DNA of 64,000 bases from Cenococcum geophilum 1.58 (taxonomy: Eukaryota; Ascomycota; Dothideomycetes; Gloniales; Gloniaceae), in assembly GCA_001692895.1 (NCBI GenBank), contig KV748232.1, positions 620,001 to 684,000 of the forward strand, in the 5' to 3' direction. The translations under genes were made by a program, and so were the position numbers. Shown one piece after another: positions 14,401 to 27,397 of this stretch (the stretch's first letter is position 1; every line of letters begins with the position of its first letter). The notes below the pieces were generated by a model. It saw nothing but the letters and a program-made list of their open reading frames with translations, was not told where the DNA came from and did not search any database.

Positions 14401-17088
14401 TATTAAGCCGCCCGTTAGTTGCAAAATATATCCGCAAAATATACTTAGGACATTTTACGGACCTGCTAGATTAATATATACCTTGGACCTCCTAAGTATA
14501 TTACCCACAACGCTAGTAGAAACTTTATTAGTAAGGAATTCTAATAGTATACTATAGCTATGGCTATTTTAACAAAAGCCGTTCTAGTTAAGGCGCACTA
14601 GTCTATTGGGCTTATTAAGTAAGCTTACCTAGCCCTACGGAGAGCTTACTAGATTATTACGGACGAGTGTAAGGATATTTAAAAGGAACTAGCTTTATAG
14701 ATGGCCGTAAAAGCCGTTAACGACACCGCTGGCCCTAACGGACTAGTACCCACCCTCTTGGTTTACGGAGCCTACCTAAGGATAAGCAACCTAGGCCCTA
14801 CTGCCCCATCTATTACGGAATGAGCAGCTGCAATACGGAAGGTAATAGCCAAAATAGTTAAATTACGGGCCAAATAAGCCATTAACAGCGCTTTATATTA
14901 CCGCAACGGACCTAACACAACTTTAGTTTATAACCTCCCACTTAATTCTAAAGTCCTTATATGGCGTAAGAGCGGTAATTAGACTGGACCTTACCGTTTA
15001 CTAGCTATAAAAGACAAAATGTGTTATATATAACTCCCTAGCGAACCAACTAACTTTAGAAGCACGTCCGTAAAACCCTATTTTCGGTCTAAAAATACCT
15101 ATGCTATTAAACTAAATAAACTAGAAGCACCCGCTAAACCAAATAAACTAGAAACATCCCTACTTACTCTAGAAGTCCCCCGTAAACCTACTAAACCTAC
15201 CGTAAAGCATAGCTAAGGACGCCCCCAAAAGCACCCCGTAACGGAGAACCCCGTAACGGAAAACCACCTAACCTCTATAGGCACATCCGCAAAGCAATCT
15301 TTACCTATAGATATATTAGTTCTGGTATAGGAAACCCCTTTTACAGACTTATAACGCAAAGAGATTAACGGACTACTTAAGAAGGGCGTCTTTACGGTTA
15401 TAATAGAGAAAGACGTTCCGCAAGGCGTCCGTATATTTAACTTACGCTTCGTTAATAAGATTAAGCACCCTAGTACTAATAAAGCCTTTAAGAAGTTAAG
15501 GCTTGTTATACAAGCCTACAACGACCAAGGAAAGGGCTTAGTCCTTACGCAATCGCCTACAATTTAACAAGTCAGTCAACGGATTATACTTGCACTTATG
15601 CCTAGACTACAACAAACTAAGCCCGTAGCCCTCTACTTACGGGATATCTTATAAGCCTACATATAATCCAATACCTACCTAAGTAGGGACATCTTTATAC
15701 GACCACCCCTTAAGCTTAACTTATAACTAGGAACAATTTTATAGGTTATAAAACCCCTTTACGGAGTACCAGAAGCTAGAAACTACTGGTTTAAGATATA
15801 CCACTAGTATTATATCCGTAAACTTAAAACGGAACAGTTAACCTATAACCCCTGCCTTCTATATACACTATTAAACGGCCTTAGTATTATTGGACTCTAA
15901 ACGGATAATACCCTCTTTATAGCAGACCGGACTTTTATAAACGCTAAAGAGAATAAATTATAAAAGGCTAAGTTCCTAGTAAAGCCGCGAGAGTAGTTAA
16001 CTAAGCAGACCCTAGTTAAGTTTAATAGAGGCTTAATTATATAAAAGGGTAACCTAATCTAGTTAACTTAGGAACGCTAAACTTAAAACCTAAGGCTTAT
16101 TATAGTAAAGCCTACGGACCTTACTAGTTCCCGCAGAGAGACCCGTAAGACCGTAAATACGAAGGACTAATACGTCGCATAGCGTGCAAGAGGCGCCTAT
16201 ATTACTATAGTCTGTTAACCTAAATCTGCCTACGACTTATCCTTTATAGGCCAGGTAATAGATCCGCAAGAGGAAGATATTAAGCAGCTAAATAAGCGTA
16301 TTTAGTGGCAAATTAACAATATAATAAGAGGACTTACTTTTATACCACTAGACCTAAATTCCCTTAGCGTAATAGTATTTACGGACGCCTCCTTTGCCAA
16401 TAATAGGGACCTATCATTATAAATTGGCTTCGTAATTATACTTACGGACTATAATTAGGACGTAAATATACTGCATTAGTCTTTAATTAAATGCAAACGA
16501 GTAACCCGCAGTATACTAGCTTCTAAACTATATATACTAGCCTATGGCTTTAATATAGCAGCCGCAATCAAATCAACAATCTAGAAGATCCTACAATTAG
16601 AGCAGCTACCCCTGGTTTTATGCACCAATTTAAAGTCCCTCTACAACTGCCTAGTCAAACTAGGTACGATATAGGAGAAGAGGCTTATAGTCAACCTAAT
16701 GTGCTTACGTTAGGCCTACAAACGACGTGAGATTACGAAGGTTAAATGGATCAGCACCGAAGACAACCCAGCAGACGCTATAACTAAGGTAAAGCCATGC
16801 CAAGCTCTTAAAACCCTAATCGACATAAATAAGCTTAACCTAAGGGTTATAGAATGGGTGGAACGAGACTAATGGAGCACTTATGGTTTATTTACGGCCC
16901 GTTGGAAGGCCGTACGGTCTACTTTACGGACCGCAAGTAGGACTTACAACTAGCTTAGAGCACCGTTTGGAAGGTAGCCTAGAAGGCACCTTAGGAGGGA
17001 TTTCCTATGTATTTCTTTTGTATTTTACGGCTCCATTAAAGCGATTACGGAGGTTAGATATAATTAAGTCATTTCCAAGTACCGCCAG

Positions 17089-17307
17089 TGTATAATTATA
17101 GCACGTGGTACACCAAACGCGTAGTTACGCGTTTAGTGCACTAACCACTTAGGTGCTAACTAATTAGGGGGAGGCGCGTTAGTATATAGACCACGTAGTC
17201 TACCTCAATAGAATTGACAGTTACCACCATCCTAAAGAGCATACGATACCATACGTATTTCGTGCCCCGGGATATAACTCACTTATATTATTAAGTTGAT
17301 ACAAACA
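17089..17307 (+). repeat. Copia B 3' LTR (219 bp)
   Basis: Starts TGTATAATTATAGCACG and ends GATACAAACA, the less mutated of the two LTRs. The target duplication CCTAT follows at 17308-17312, after which copia A coding sequence resumes. Confidence 0.9.
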
Positions 17308-17312
17308 CCTAT

Positions 17313-17700
17313 AAACAGTAAAAACTCTTTAAGATTTAATAAATTAATAGCTAAGATAACCTAGTAGATATAATAATAAAGGCAAACCTAAATAAGGCTT
17401 TAGAAACGTTCGTTAATATAAACACTCTATATATATAAGTTAAAGGTTAGGTTAAAAGGGAGTAGGAGTAAGACTTTGTAATAATACTAGAGCACACCAC
17501 CTGCGATATTCTACGGACCCTAATTTTAACTAGCTAATTAGGATTTTCTATCCCTAAAATAGAAAATTACTATTAGCTCGCTTATAACTAGCGCCTTAAC
17601 AGCCTTAACGTAATATTCACCAGCGACTCCTTAGTAAGAAAGCACTACGTACTAAGAGATAAATTTTAGGACAGCGAGACTTATATTATAATAGCAATAG
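17313..17700 (+). mobile_element. Copia element A, fragment 3: pol C-terminus
   Basis: Directly after copia B the plus-strand frame again reads as a copia C-terminus: D-N-L-V-D-I followed by K-A-L-E-T-F-V and V-K-R, the counterpart of the D-N-P-A-D-A segment of copia B near 16765. This confirms that copia B interrupted copia A. The right boundary is not defined; I could not recognise a 3' LTR for element A, so the end at 17700 is approximate. Confidence 0.65.
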
Positions 17701-17830
17701 TAAATAAGGAGGATTAATATTTGTTACGCTAGTTAAGCAGTATTTGTATATAGATAGCAACTATAAAAGAAGAGTTGCTAGTATTGGGAATGAGGTAAGC
17801 GGTTATTACATAACAATGCGGCATTAGCGT

Positions 17831-17855
17831 GGCGAGGAGTCCTAAGCTCCTCGCC
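17831..17855. repeat. Perfect hairpin, 9-bp stem
   Basis: GGCGAGGAG, a 7-nt loop, then CTCCTCGCC. It is GC-rich within AT-rich, RIP-mutated surroundings, close to the probable end of copia A. It could be a terminator-like or LTR element; function is unknown. Confidence 0.6.
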
Positions 17856-18345
17856 CTTCCTCATTCTAATTAAAATAAGCTTTATTAACTAACATCACTA
17901 TAACCTACTCAAGTAGTCGTTATTAGTGAGTTACCCTATATGACTAATATAGACCTAATTAACTAATTAGGACTTAAGTTTGCTAAATTTAAGGGGTATA
18001 ATAAGTTTCTTCTTATAGCGTGTCTATAAACTCTTAACGGTGCTATATAGGAAGGTAGAAGCAATTAGTGTCTAATTATACTTATTAGAGTAACGTTTTA
18101 GGTCTAGCTAAAACTTAGTTTCGTATTAATAAATAAAACGACTATAGATCTAGAGACTATTACTATTATATTTAGTAGTAGATCTTTAATTAACGTCTAA
18201 TACGGATCCTATCTAGGCCCACGCAGACTACTCCGTATATAAGGGGAAAGTAATATTAATAGGAAAAACCCCTTGCTATTAGGGGGGAGGAAAAACCCTA
18301 TAAGCCACCTTAGTAGGATAAAAAACCCCAAATTGCTATGCCTGC

Positions 18346-18377
18346 ACGTAGCGCGGCCCTGCGGGCCTACGCTACGT
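18346..18377. repeat. GC-rich hairpin with one bulge
   Basis: ACGTAGCGCGGCCC, loop TGC, then GGGCCTACGCTACGT: 14 pairs or so with one unpaired or shifted base. It stands out as CpG-rich inside RIP-like DNA. No associated gene is visible. Confidence 0.55.
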
Positions 18378-20124
18378 CCTCCTCCTTAGATGTTTTAAAC
18401 TCCTTAGAAACCACTACTTCCTTCTCTAGCTTATCTAAAGCTAGGGTTTACTACGTCCTAGCTAGGCCTTGCTAATCGATTACCGTATACCTATAGTTGT
18501 GTCCCGTATCTTAACCACCCCCTATATACTATCTCTTGTTAACTATTACTATATACGCTATGCCTCCCCCCCCCTAAGGCCTATTAAAGGCGTAAGGGGG
18601 ATTTATCCGTTTTACTATCCTAATACTAAAAGCTAAAAGTAGGATATATGTGTGTACCTGGGTATCTTTTATGCCTAGGCCCTAGTCACTAGGCCCTCTC
18701 TAGGGGCACTACTCCGTTAAGAGGAGATAAGGAAAACCATGGGTTGTATCCGGCTATCGCTTTAGTAGTATTACGGCAGTACGGCGAGTGACCGCATGCT
18801 CCGCGGGCGATCGCCCTAGGGGTTAGGAGGGGCCATATATTTGCTCGTTCGTTCATTCGCGCTTGTTTGTCCGTTAATGTGAGGTCGTCAATGCTTTCTA
18901 CTGGGGGTCAGGGGATGCTATCGAAAACTGTACATCCATGTTGGATCGTATGGGTGCCCTGGATAGAATAGTGTAGTAGTCGTCGTATTATAGAGAGCCA
19001 ATAGTAGTAGTTTTTAAGATCTTACCATCCGAAAATTTTTCACCACCGCCCTTAACGCCCACAACCACCACCAGGTCCTGTCCGCACGCTGTGCGACGTC
19101 TCTGCGTTGGCTCTGGATCTGAACTTCGAAGACCAGGTTTGTAGCCGTCACCGCGTACAGGTGCAGAGTCCGATTTCGACGGCCTACTATTATATTTATT
19201 AGGTTCCTTTATACGGAATTTATGTTTTTCTAATATTACAATATAGTATAGCGTTACCCCTTTAAGTCTGCTTTGTGTTTAGGGTATTTATACTCCTCCT
19301 AATTATCCTTATAATTATTCTTAGTAGTCTTAATATACTTATCTTAATTGTATCTCTAACTCCTTTGTTTTTTATAAGGTCTTATATAGTAACCGCTTTA
19401 ATAACTTCCTAGTAGTAATTATTTCTAAGGGTCTTATAAGGTTAAATAGACTAGCCGTAGCTTCCTAGTCTACTCCTTCGTAAGTAGAGGGGATGCGCTC
19501 CTCCGGGGAGACTCTATTAGCCTCTTATAGTAAAGGCGTCGTTTTAGGGGGTAAGAAGGTATAGCCCGTTATTATTAATTAATAGCTATATATTCCCTTT
19601 ATAATAGATTATAAGCGATTAGAATTATAAAAGGCTAGTTTAACCGAAATATATAATTATCTAATTAATAGTATAGAATAAGAGTTATAGGTAAGTAGAA
19701 GATAAGTTAAGGTANAANNAGCTTTANNTAATAAAGGANAAATNCTTTCTAACCTCTTCTNTTTAGAGACTAATNGCTANTTCTTCTTTAGAGGAGAACT
19801 AGCTCCCTATATAATCCTTCTAAGACGCTAGCAAAACCCTTTACCCCTTATTTATCTAACTATGTCTTTTAAAACGTAGATGGAATATAGATAAAACCTC
19901 CTACTATTTTATCTAATATATACCTTCTAGGGGATTCCATTACAGTAATCTTATTAAATTAAAGCTAATTTAGGCTAGACTAAAGCTTTATAGATAACTA
20001 TTAGTCCTATTTAGGTTTAGTATTTATAAAAAAACTTAGGGAAATAGGACCGTAAGGGCTTTTATAAATAGGCAAATCGCTAAGATTTATTCTTATTCTT
20101 AGCTTCTTGGCTTTTAATTAGTTA

Positions 20125-20462
20125 TAGTAAAACCTCTTTAATACGATACCGTTTTTGCAGCCGAGCATATCGTAATACCAATGGTATTGTTATACTAAAT
20201 AGTCACGTAATGCGTTAATAAGCAGGAAAAGGGAGGCCAACTACTCTAAAAGGGTATAAGACACCTACTGTATGGGCTAAATAGGGCTCTCCCTATACAA
20301 AATCTTATCTAGTTACAACGATTTTGGTAGAGCTACCTTAACAATATCGTCAAAAGTCAGATTATCGTAATATTATACCAAAAATGGCTTAATTAAGGGG
20401 TGTAGATTATAATGTAGAGGATATCGTTATATACCCCATATCGTATTAAGGGGGTTTGACTA
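20125..20462. mobile_element. Pogo/Tc1-mariner-type MITE, 338 bp
   Basis: Terminal inverted repeats of about 24 bp: left TAGTAAAACCTCTTTAATA, right end reverse-complemented TAGTCAAACCCCCTTAATA, both continuing into CGATA. TA dinucleotides flank both ends (20123-20124, 20463-20464), as expected for TA target duplication. There is no coding capacity. The terminus resembles pogo-family ends (CAGT then an A/C-rich run). Differences between the ends are partly transitions, consistent with RIP. Confidence 0.7.
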
Positions 20463-21229
20463 TAGCACCCTTTGCTAAGCCTTACTAACTTACGCTTTAA
20501 AAATTAAAGTATTTAGTTTTAGGTATAAATAAAGGGCTATTTTTATAGATTTTAAGAGGGTCCTCTTTACTCCTTACCTTTAACCTTTACTTCTTCTTTT
20601 AAGTATAAGGTGATAAGCTCCGCACTACTTAGCCATATAAACCTATAAAAGGTAAGCAAGTGACTAGCTTAATACTAGGCATGGCTATACGGAACAATAT
20701 ATATAAGCGAGGTGGCTCAGTTACCTAACATTAAGTAAATAGTATAAAAAACCCTAATTCAGCAATAAAATTTCTATACCTTTTCTATCCACTAATAAAG
20801 TTACTAAGAAAATACTAAGTATCTATATAATATATCTCTTAGCTAAGACAAGACGCTATCTTAAATTAATTAGGTTATATAAAGACCTTTATTTACCTTT
20901 TAAGCTATAATCGCTAGCAAAATCGGCTTCCCTTTAAGTGCAACTTTTTGTAGGAACTTAGCCCCTACCTTATATAAAAACCTCTTTAGTAATTTATTAA
21001 GACTTAATTTAGTAGTTAATACCAATAACTTTAATATTAGATAATTCCTATCTCTTCTAGATATAGTCCTTAGTAATACATCTAACAAGGTTATATAGGA
21101 TAAAGTCTATATTACTATTACCATCTCCGTACCTTCCTTTCTTATCCCTCCCTAATCCAGCCCTATCGCTACCTTAACTACCCCTTTAGTAATTAGAACG
21201 TCGCCCCCTCTTTAATTAAGTAGAAGTAT
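20463..21229. other. AT-rich stretch with no recognisable gene
   Basis: RIP-like, stops in every frame except a 62-codon minus-strand frame at 20900-21088, whose composition (Leu/Lys/Ile) is that of the AT-rich background. It separates the MITE from a LINE fragment. Nothing else seen. Confidence 0.5.
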
Positions 21230-21745
21230 TATTATTTCTTTACTATAATCCTAATTCCCTATTACTATCTTAACTACCTACTATAAGGCGGTTTATATAG
21301 CCTAAAACCTATAATACCAGGCTCTAATAGCTGCTTTAACTTTAGAACGCATATCTATAATACCTCTAGCTTAGCCAGCAGTACTATTAGGAGGCTACTT
21401 AAAAAACTAAGCGTAAAGGTTATTAAGGCCTAATAGTCGCTAAGAACTAGGACAATAATAACCGTACCATAACCGACGTAGGACGAATTACCCCTATTCC
21501 CCGCCGCTAGTGTCTTCGTCTTACCTAAACGCGAGAAAAAAACACTAACTTTAAAAAAAGTTATAGCACTTATTATAAACCTAAAAAAAACTATAATATA
21601 GTAAATCAATATTATTATAAACTAGAGTAGCATTATTAAGAGCGTTAGAGCTAACCTTATAGAGATTAAATTAGAATAGTGAAGCCTTAAGACCTAAAAT
21701 GCTAAACTTTAAGAGGTAATCCACTCCCTCCAAACGCAGCTTAAC
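21230..21745 (+). mobile_element. LINE (Tad1-like) 5' fragment, part 1
   Basis: Matches the 5' region and ORF1 start of the LINE at 57808-63510: both share CTATAAGGCGG, CTAATxGCTGCTTTAAC and following ORF1 sequence in the same order. It ends at gypsy 2, flanked by TTAAC, and resumes at 27630. ORF1 codons are interrupted by RIP-type stops. Confidence 0.7.
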
Positions 21746-21948
21746 TGTTAGCGACTCAGTCAATCGAGGCACGAGCACGGCAAGAGGGACGCGCAAGCCT
21801 GTACGATTGGTAGTCTATAAACGAGGATCTAAAGCTAGAGAAAGGAAAGGAGAAGAAGAGCAGCGCTGGTCGAAGTAGGGTTCTTTTTATGCGGTCTTCT
21901 AGTCACGTGACCGCGAAGTTCTGCCAAGTTTCTGCCAGTGCTGTAACA
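21746..21948 (-). repeat. Gypsy 2 left LTR (3' LTR, 203 bp)
   Basis: Starts TGTTAGCGACTCAGTCAATC and ends GCTGTAACA. Very few RIP changes; this is the best-preserved LTR of the family in the window. Confidence 0.9.
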
Positions 21949-24900
21949 TTACCCCCCCCTCCGCAAAAGCCTGCCCTTAGGCTTTGTAGTCCGTATTATG
22001 CTTATAGGGCGTTCTTATCTTTATGTTCTTTCGGTAGCTTGTCGTCTTTGCTATACTAGCACTCCATTTACTTGTCTAGGTACTTTAGGGGTCCTAGTTT
22101 ATTAGGGTAGCGGTTATAGAATTCTTAAAGCTTATAGGGACTGCCAATAAAGTTCTATATAGGGTACTAGGTAGGATCTAGGTTATAGCCTTTCCAACTA
22201 ACGCGGTACTTTAGCGTTTTCCTTACTAGTTTATAGGCTAGTACTTCTTCAATTTCCCATTCATTATCGCCATTGACTTAAATCGGTAGGGGAGGTTCGT
22301 TCTTTTGTCTAGGCAATAGGTCGTTTATAGCTTTTTATAGCTTATCTGGTAAGAAAACGGGGTAAACCTTAATTAAATCCGGGAGCTTTACTTTATACGA
22401 GTTACCTATCTTCTTAAGGACCTTATACGGTCCCGCTATCTAATAGTCTAGCTTATAGCTAGGCCGTTCCGTCTTCTAGTTCTTTATTATAACCCAGACT
22501 ATATTACCTATAGTAAAGTCGGGTTCGCGTCTATGCTTATTTACCTACTATTCCATTAATTTCTAGGCCTTTTTTAGATTTATATGGGCTACCGTCTAGG
22601 CTTCCTCTAAGCGCTTGGCGTACTGCTAGGCTTCCTTATAAGACAGTTTCTCGCGTACGGTCCGTAGTCCTTCTGGTCTATCCCAGTTAAAGCTTATTTA
22701 GGGTAAATACCCCATTTCTAGTTGGATAGGTGCAAATCCTATAAAGTTATAGGGTAGGGTTGCCTGGGCGTAGTCTATTAGGGGTAGCAGTTCGCCCTAG
22801 TTATCCTAAAAGTAGTTAATAAAAGGCCGGAGTCTTTAATCTAAATATTAATTTACAATCTCCGTCTAGCCGTTTATCTGGGGGTAGTATGCTATAGAGA
22901 GCTTTAGCCTAATACCTAGGATCTAGGTAAACTTGTTCTAAAAGGCCAATATAAATTATGGGCCGTAATTGGATATAATAGTATCTAGTGGTCCGTAAAT
23001 GCGGTAGACGTAGTAGATATACAGTTAGGCCGCCTCCTTAGCATTAATATTCTTATAATAGGGAATTAAGAATAGGCGCTTACTAAAGCGGTTAACTAGA
23101 ATTATAACTATATTATATCCGTTGTGGTCTATTGGTAGCTTATAGAAGTCTATAGAGATATACTGCTAGGGGCGGTCGGGTATTAGGAGAGGTTTTAATA
23201 GTCCTAGGGTCTTATCTCGTGGAATTATAGATCTACGGCAGCTGTCGCAGTTCCGTACATAACGGTTAATATCTATAATTATTCTGGGCCAGTAGTAGCG
23301 GTCACTAATAATCTTACGGGTCTTATTTTTTCTAAAGTAGGCCGTAGAGACCTAGGTATAAGCTTCGGCAATAAGCCGGGTCCGTAAGTTCTATTTCTTA
23401 GCTACTACTAGCCGTTCCTAGTGCTTAAGTAGTCCGTTTTTAAGGGACTATAGGCTAGTAACGTTCTTTACCTTTTTATAGTATTCCTATAGAGAGGGGG
23501 TCGCTTAGTTGGCCTGTAGTAGTTTATTAATAAGGTTAAGTTTGGAGGAGTTAATAGGACATATCTTAGCGCCCAAGGAGTCCGTACTTAATTCTGCCCG
23601 TATTTAGGGGTTAAGGTATTTTAGTTATAGTAGCGTCTAGGTCTATAGTAAGATCTTTATAGCTATCTAGTTATTTAGGTCTTGCTTATGCTTTATAAAA
23701 GCGTTTATACGGTTTATAGCGCCTAGTCTATATATAATTAAGAAGTTAAACTAAGATAGGGTATCCGCCTAGCGTGCCTACTGGGCCGTAAGGGCCTTAG
23801 TTGTTATAAAGTATTTTAGGGCCTTATAATCTAAAACTACCTTAATCGGCTTAGGGGTCCCCTTTAGCTATATACGCCAGTGCTAAAAGCTAGAGATAAT
23901 AGCTAGCATTTCTTTGTTATAGATATGGTAATTTAACTTGGCATCTATTATAGTCTTTAAATAGTATATAATAGGGTGCTACTCTCCGTCTGGTTGCTTT
24001 TGGGAAAAAACACTAGCTATTACGCCGTTTAAGGCATTAGTTTCTAGTATTAAGGGCCGTTCTAGGTTAAAATAGGTAAGTAGGGGAGCCAATACTAGCC
24101 GTTTCTTAAGCTTATTAAAGGCCTGCCTATATATGGCGTTAAAGTAAAAGGGCTAGTCTTTTCTAATAAGACGGTTAAGAGGCTGGGCGATTCTACTATA
24201 GTTCTTAATAAAGCGTTAGTAGAAGTTACAAAACCCTAAAAAGGATTATACCCCCTTTACGGTCCGTAGGGGTGCCCACTAGTTAATTACGGCCGTTTTC
24301 TCTGGGTCGGTTTTAATTCCGTCCGTACTAATAATAAAACCTAGGTACTTTATACGCTTAACACTAAACTCTAACTTCTTAATGTCGACCTAGAGGCCAG
24401 CCTTGTAGAGCCGTTGTAGGACTTTATAGACGTGCTCCTCGTATTCTAGCTTATTCTTAAAGTAGATTATAATATTATCCAAATAGGCTATACAGAAATC
24501 GTTAAGGTAGTTAAAGAGTATATTGTTTATATACCGCTAGTATATAGCTAGTCCGTTAGTCAGTTTAAAAGGAAGTATTTTATATTTATACGTTCCGTAA
24601 CGGGTCTAAAATATAGTAAGATCTTTAGACCTAGGGTTTATCCTAATTCGGTAGAAGGCCTGGCGGATATTAAGCTTTATAAAAACCTTAGCTCTACTTA
24701 TTTAGGCCAGAGTCTTATTAAATAGGGGTAGCGGATAGCGATCCTTGCGGGTTATATTATTTAGCTTATAATAGTTAATATAGAAGCGGAGTCCTCTATT
24801 TAGCTTTTTAATAAAAAGAATAGGCGAGGCAAAAGGGGCTTAGCTAGGCTTAATAAAGCCCTTATTTAGGTTATTAATAAAATACTACTTTATAGCCTGT

Positions 24901-27397
24901 AATTTAGTAATAAACTACTTATAAAGGGGGCTAAAGCTAAGGGTGTTTTCTTTGCCCTACTTAATCTTAATCTTATAGTTATATAGTTAGTGAGGTGGAA
25001 GTATATTAGACGCTACTTTAGAGAATACGTCCTTAAATTTCTGGTGTTAATAGGGCAGCTTTTATTCTACTAGTTCCTTATCTATAAGCTTACTTTCTTA
25101 TCCGCTAAGCTTATTTCCCTTTTCCTTAATTATTCGATTAATTTTGTATAAGCTCGTTGTAAAGGTAACGGTATTAGGCTAAACCAAGTTCCGGTAGAAT
25201 CCTACGGCACTAATATAGTAGATATTAACTAGTAGGAGGTCTACTGGTTTCCTTATAGCCGTTTTCCGGACCATATTTTGCGGTTTAGGGTTTATAATCT
25301 TTCTTAGCTCCTATTCCATCTTCCGCAGGTTATCCCTCCGATCTATTAGTTCAGTATAACATCTAACATCCCTTACTGTTCTTTATGGCTATATAGGGCC
25401 TAAGCTCTCTATAGGGGGCTTTTTTAGGTCACTACTAACTTCCTAGGTCTTTAATGCGGGTGGCGTAATATGGGTAGTCTAGGGGCGATGTAGTATACGG
25501 ATCTGTTATAAATTAAGCTATATATCTTTCTTAAAGGCCTAGTCCCTACGTATAGCATTAGCCTAGTAAATAGTATTAATTTAGGGCCGTATAAGGTTTT
25601 CTATTATAATACTAATTTCTTTTATAAAGGAAGGGGTCGGGGGTAGGGTTTTAGGCTAGGTAAGCTGTTTACTCTATACGTCGAGCTATAAGCCTAAATA
25701 GGCTAGCTATTTTCGCCCTAAGATTATATTGTAGCTACCTAGGTCCGTAATAAGAAAGGGGGCGTTATACTACCTTTATCCGTTAACACGGAGGTAAATC
25801 TACAAGATAGTCGTAATGGGTGGTCCTATCTGCCTATTATACCCGTAAATAGGAATTAGTTTAGGCAGTTCTTTAATAGGTGTATTTAGAAAGTTAGCTA
25901 GCTTTATAGTATACTAGGTGTCTATTAAGGCGAAGGCATTTACTCTAGAGTTAGCTAAAGTAGAGGTTAAAACTTGGTATCTATTGCGGAATAAAGTATA
26001 AGGGATAGTGCAGCTTCTTCTACTAACTAGCCGACCTAGATTAACATCTAATATATTAATCCCTTTTAACCTTAGAGAGGAGTCTTTCTCTAAGGTTCCT
26101 CTTTTTCTGACTCCGCGCTATCCTCCTAGATTAATAGAACCTCGTCCGCTTTCGCGTTTGTTAGGCAATTCTTTGCATAATAACCTTTCTGTCCGTAAGA
26201 GAAGCAAGCTCCTTAATTACTAAAGGCCTGTATACGGGGGTTACTATATATAAGCCGAGTATTCGCTAGACCTATAGCAGGGCTAGCCGCACGGCTAGCT
26301 GCTGAATTGGCGGTAGGCTATACGGGTGGTGCTACGGGGGTTGCCGATCGTGCCAGGGCATTGTGGGCCGTTCTTGTATTGCTTATGGTCTAATTTAACG
26401 GGTTTCTGGCTTTGTACCGTTTGGCGCGTGCCTTAATTCGGCAAAGGCCTTAGTTAATAGCCAAGCACTAGTCCATAAGTTCCTTTAGCGTCTATATAGT
26501 AGTAAAAACTAGCAGTATGGCTTGCTATAGGTCTAGGATAAGCTTATCAAATAGGTCTGGCATTAAATCTTCCTAGGGAATTCGAGCCTGGCCGGCTAGG
26601 TACAGAAAGCGGGTCTAAAAGGCTAAGAAGGTCTCTATCGTTTTTATATTTAGGCTTTTATAATTAAGTTAGGCGTTTTATACTTTAAAGGGGTCCTTAT
26701 AAATAGAAGACAGGTAGATAATTATCTCTTCTTTAGAGAGGAAGGGCTCTGCTAAGTCCTATGCATACCGCGGACGTAGGTGCGTCTATACATCCCTACC
26801 GGTACGGCCGAAAACGTAGGCCATTTTAGCCTAAGTAGTAGGGAAGTAGTCCGTATTAACTTTAAGCTTATCCTATAATTAAAGCTTCCAATTATTAAAT
26901 ATAGGGTTGGTTCCGTCTATAAGTAATAGGGGGTTTATAACCTTTACGGACCGTAATAATGCTAATACTATACGTTAGGCTAGAGCCTTAAGGACTATAG
27001 TAAGTCTCTAGGTGTCTAATAATTCCTTACTAGGCGTAGGGGGTTCTCTGGCTTTAAGCAGCTCTTAAAGTTATTTAATTTCGGCATTGGCTGCTGTAAG
27101 CTCCACTTAGGAGTTTAAGTTAGTTGCTATTTCACTATTAGAGGTATTTAAGGGTCCTACAGCTGCTTTGCCGGCTGCTATATTTCTTAGCATCGTGGTA
27201 TAGTTATTAGGGTAACCTTTAGTAGGATTCTGCAGGGGTTTTAGTCTATACGTATTCTATAGGTCTTGTTATTCTTTTCTATTCTTCTAGTTCTAGTAAT
27301 ATTCTTTAGGTCTAATTCTGTGTTCTATTCTGGTTCGTGGTCCGTAGATATATTTAAGTTCCTTCTTAGGAAGAAAGGGTAGTTGAGCTTTAGATAA

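Larger units (their letters stand above)
11259..17307 (+). mobile_element. Copia element B, full length with two LTRs, RIP-mutated
   Basis: A complete 6.05-kb Ty1/copia element with two 219-bp LTRs, flanked by CCTAT (11254-11258 and 17308-17312). Gag-pol runs on the plus strand from a mutated start at 11905 to about 16870. Readable parts in order are: gag; protease around 13700; integrase zinc-binding and core around 14110-14700 (L-H-R-R-F, then Y-C-S-F-C-Q-K); reverse transcriptase around 15360-15960 (Q-S-P-T-I and Y-L-R-D-I-L-Q-A-Y); and RNase H around 16370-16860 (F-T-D-A-S-F). Gln and Trp codons are often stops. It sits inside copia A and is closely related to copia C. Confidence 0.9.
17701..20124. 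other. AT-rich unassigned stretch with hairpins and one GC-balanced islet
   Basis: No gene is visible; all frames are broken. The left part may include the unrecognised 3' end of copia A. At 18770-19190 base composition becomes balanced and looks unmutated compared with both sides, but I see no open frame or known RNA. Scattered N bases occur at 19715-19779. Confidence 0.5.

Noticed and set aside
16883..17095. 70-codon plus-strand frame before the copia B 3' LTR
   Set aside because: Lies between the pol stop and the LTR; composition follows repeated ACGGACCG/GGTCCGTA-like words, not a protein.
18800..19190. Ribosomal RNA or spacer fragment
   Set aside because: Composition stands out, but I could not match any conserved rRNA stretch.
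20900..21088. 62-codon minus-strand frame
   Set aside because: Leu/Lys/Ile-rich chance frame in AT-rich DNA with no matching feature.
26008..26223. 71-codon plus-strand frame inside gypsy 2
   Set aside because: It is antisense to the gag-pol region of a minus-strand element.
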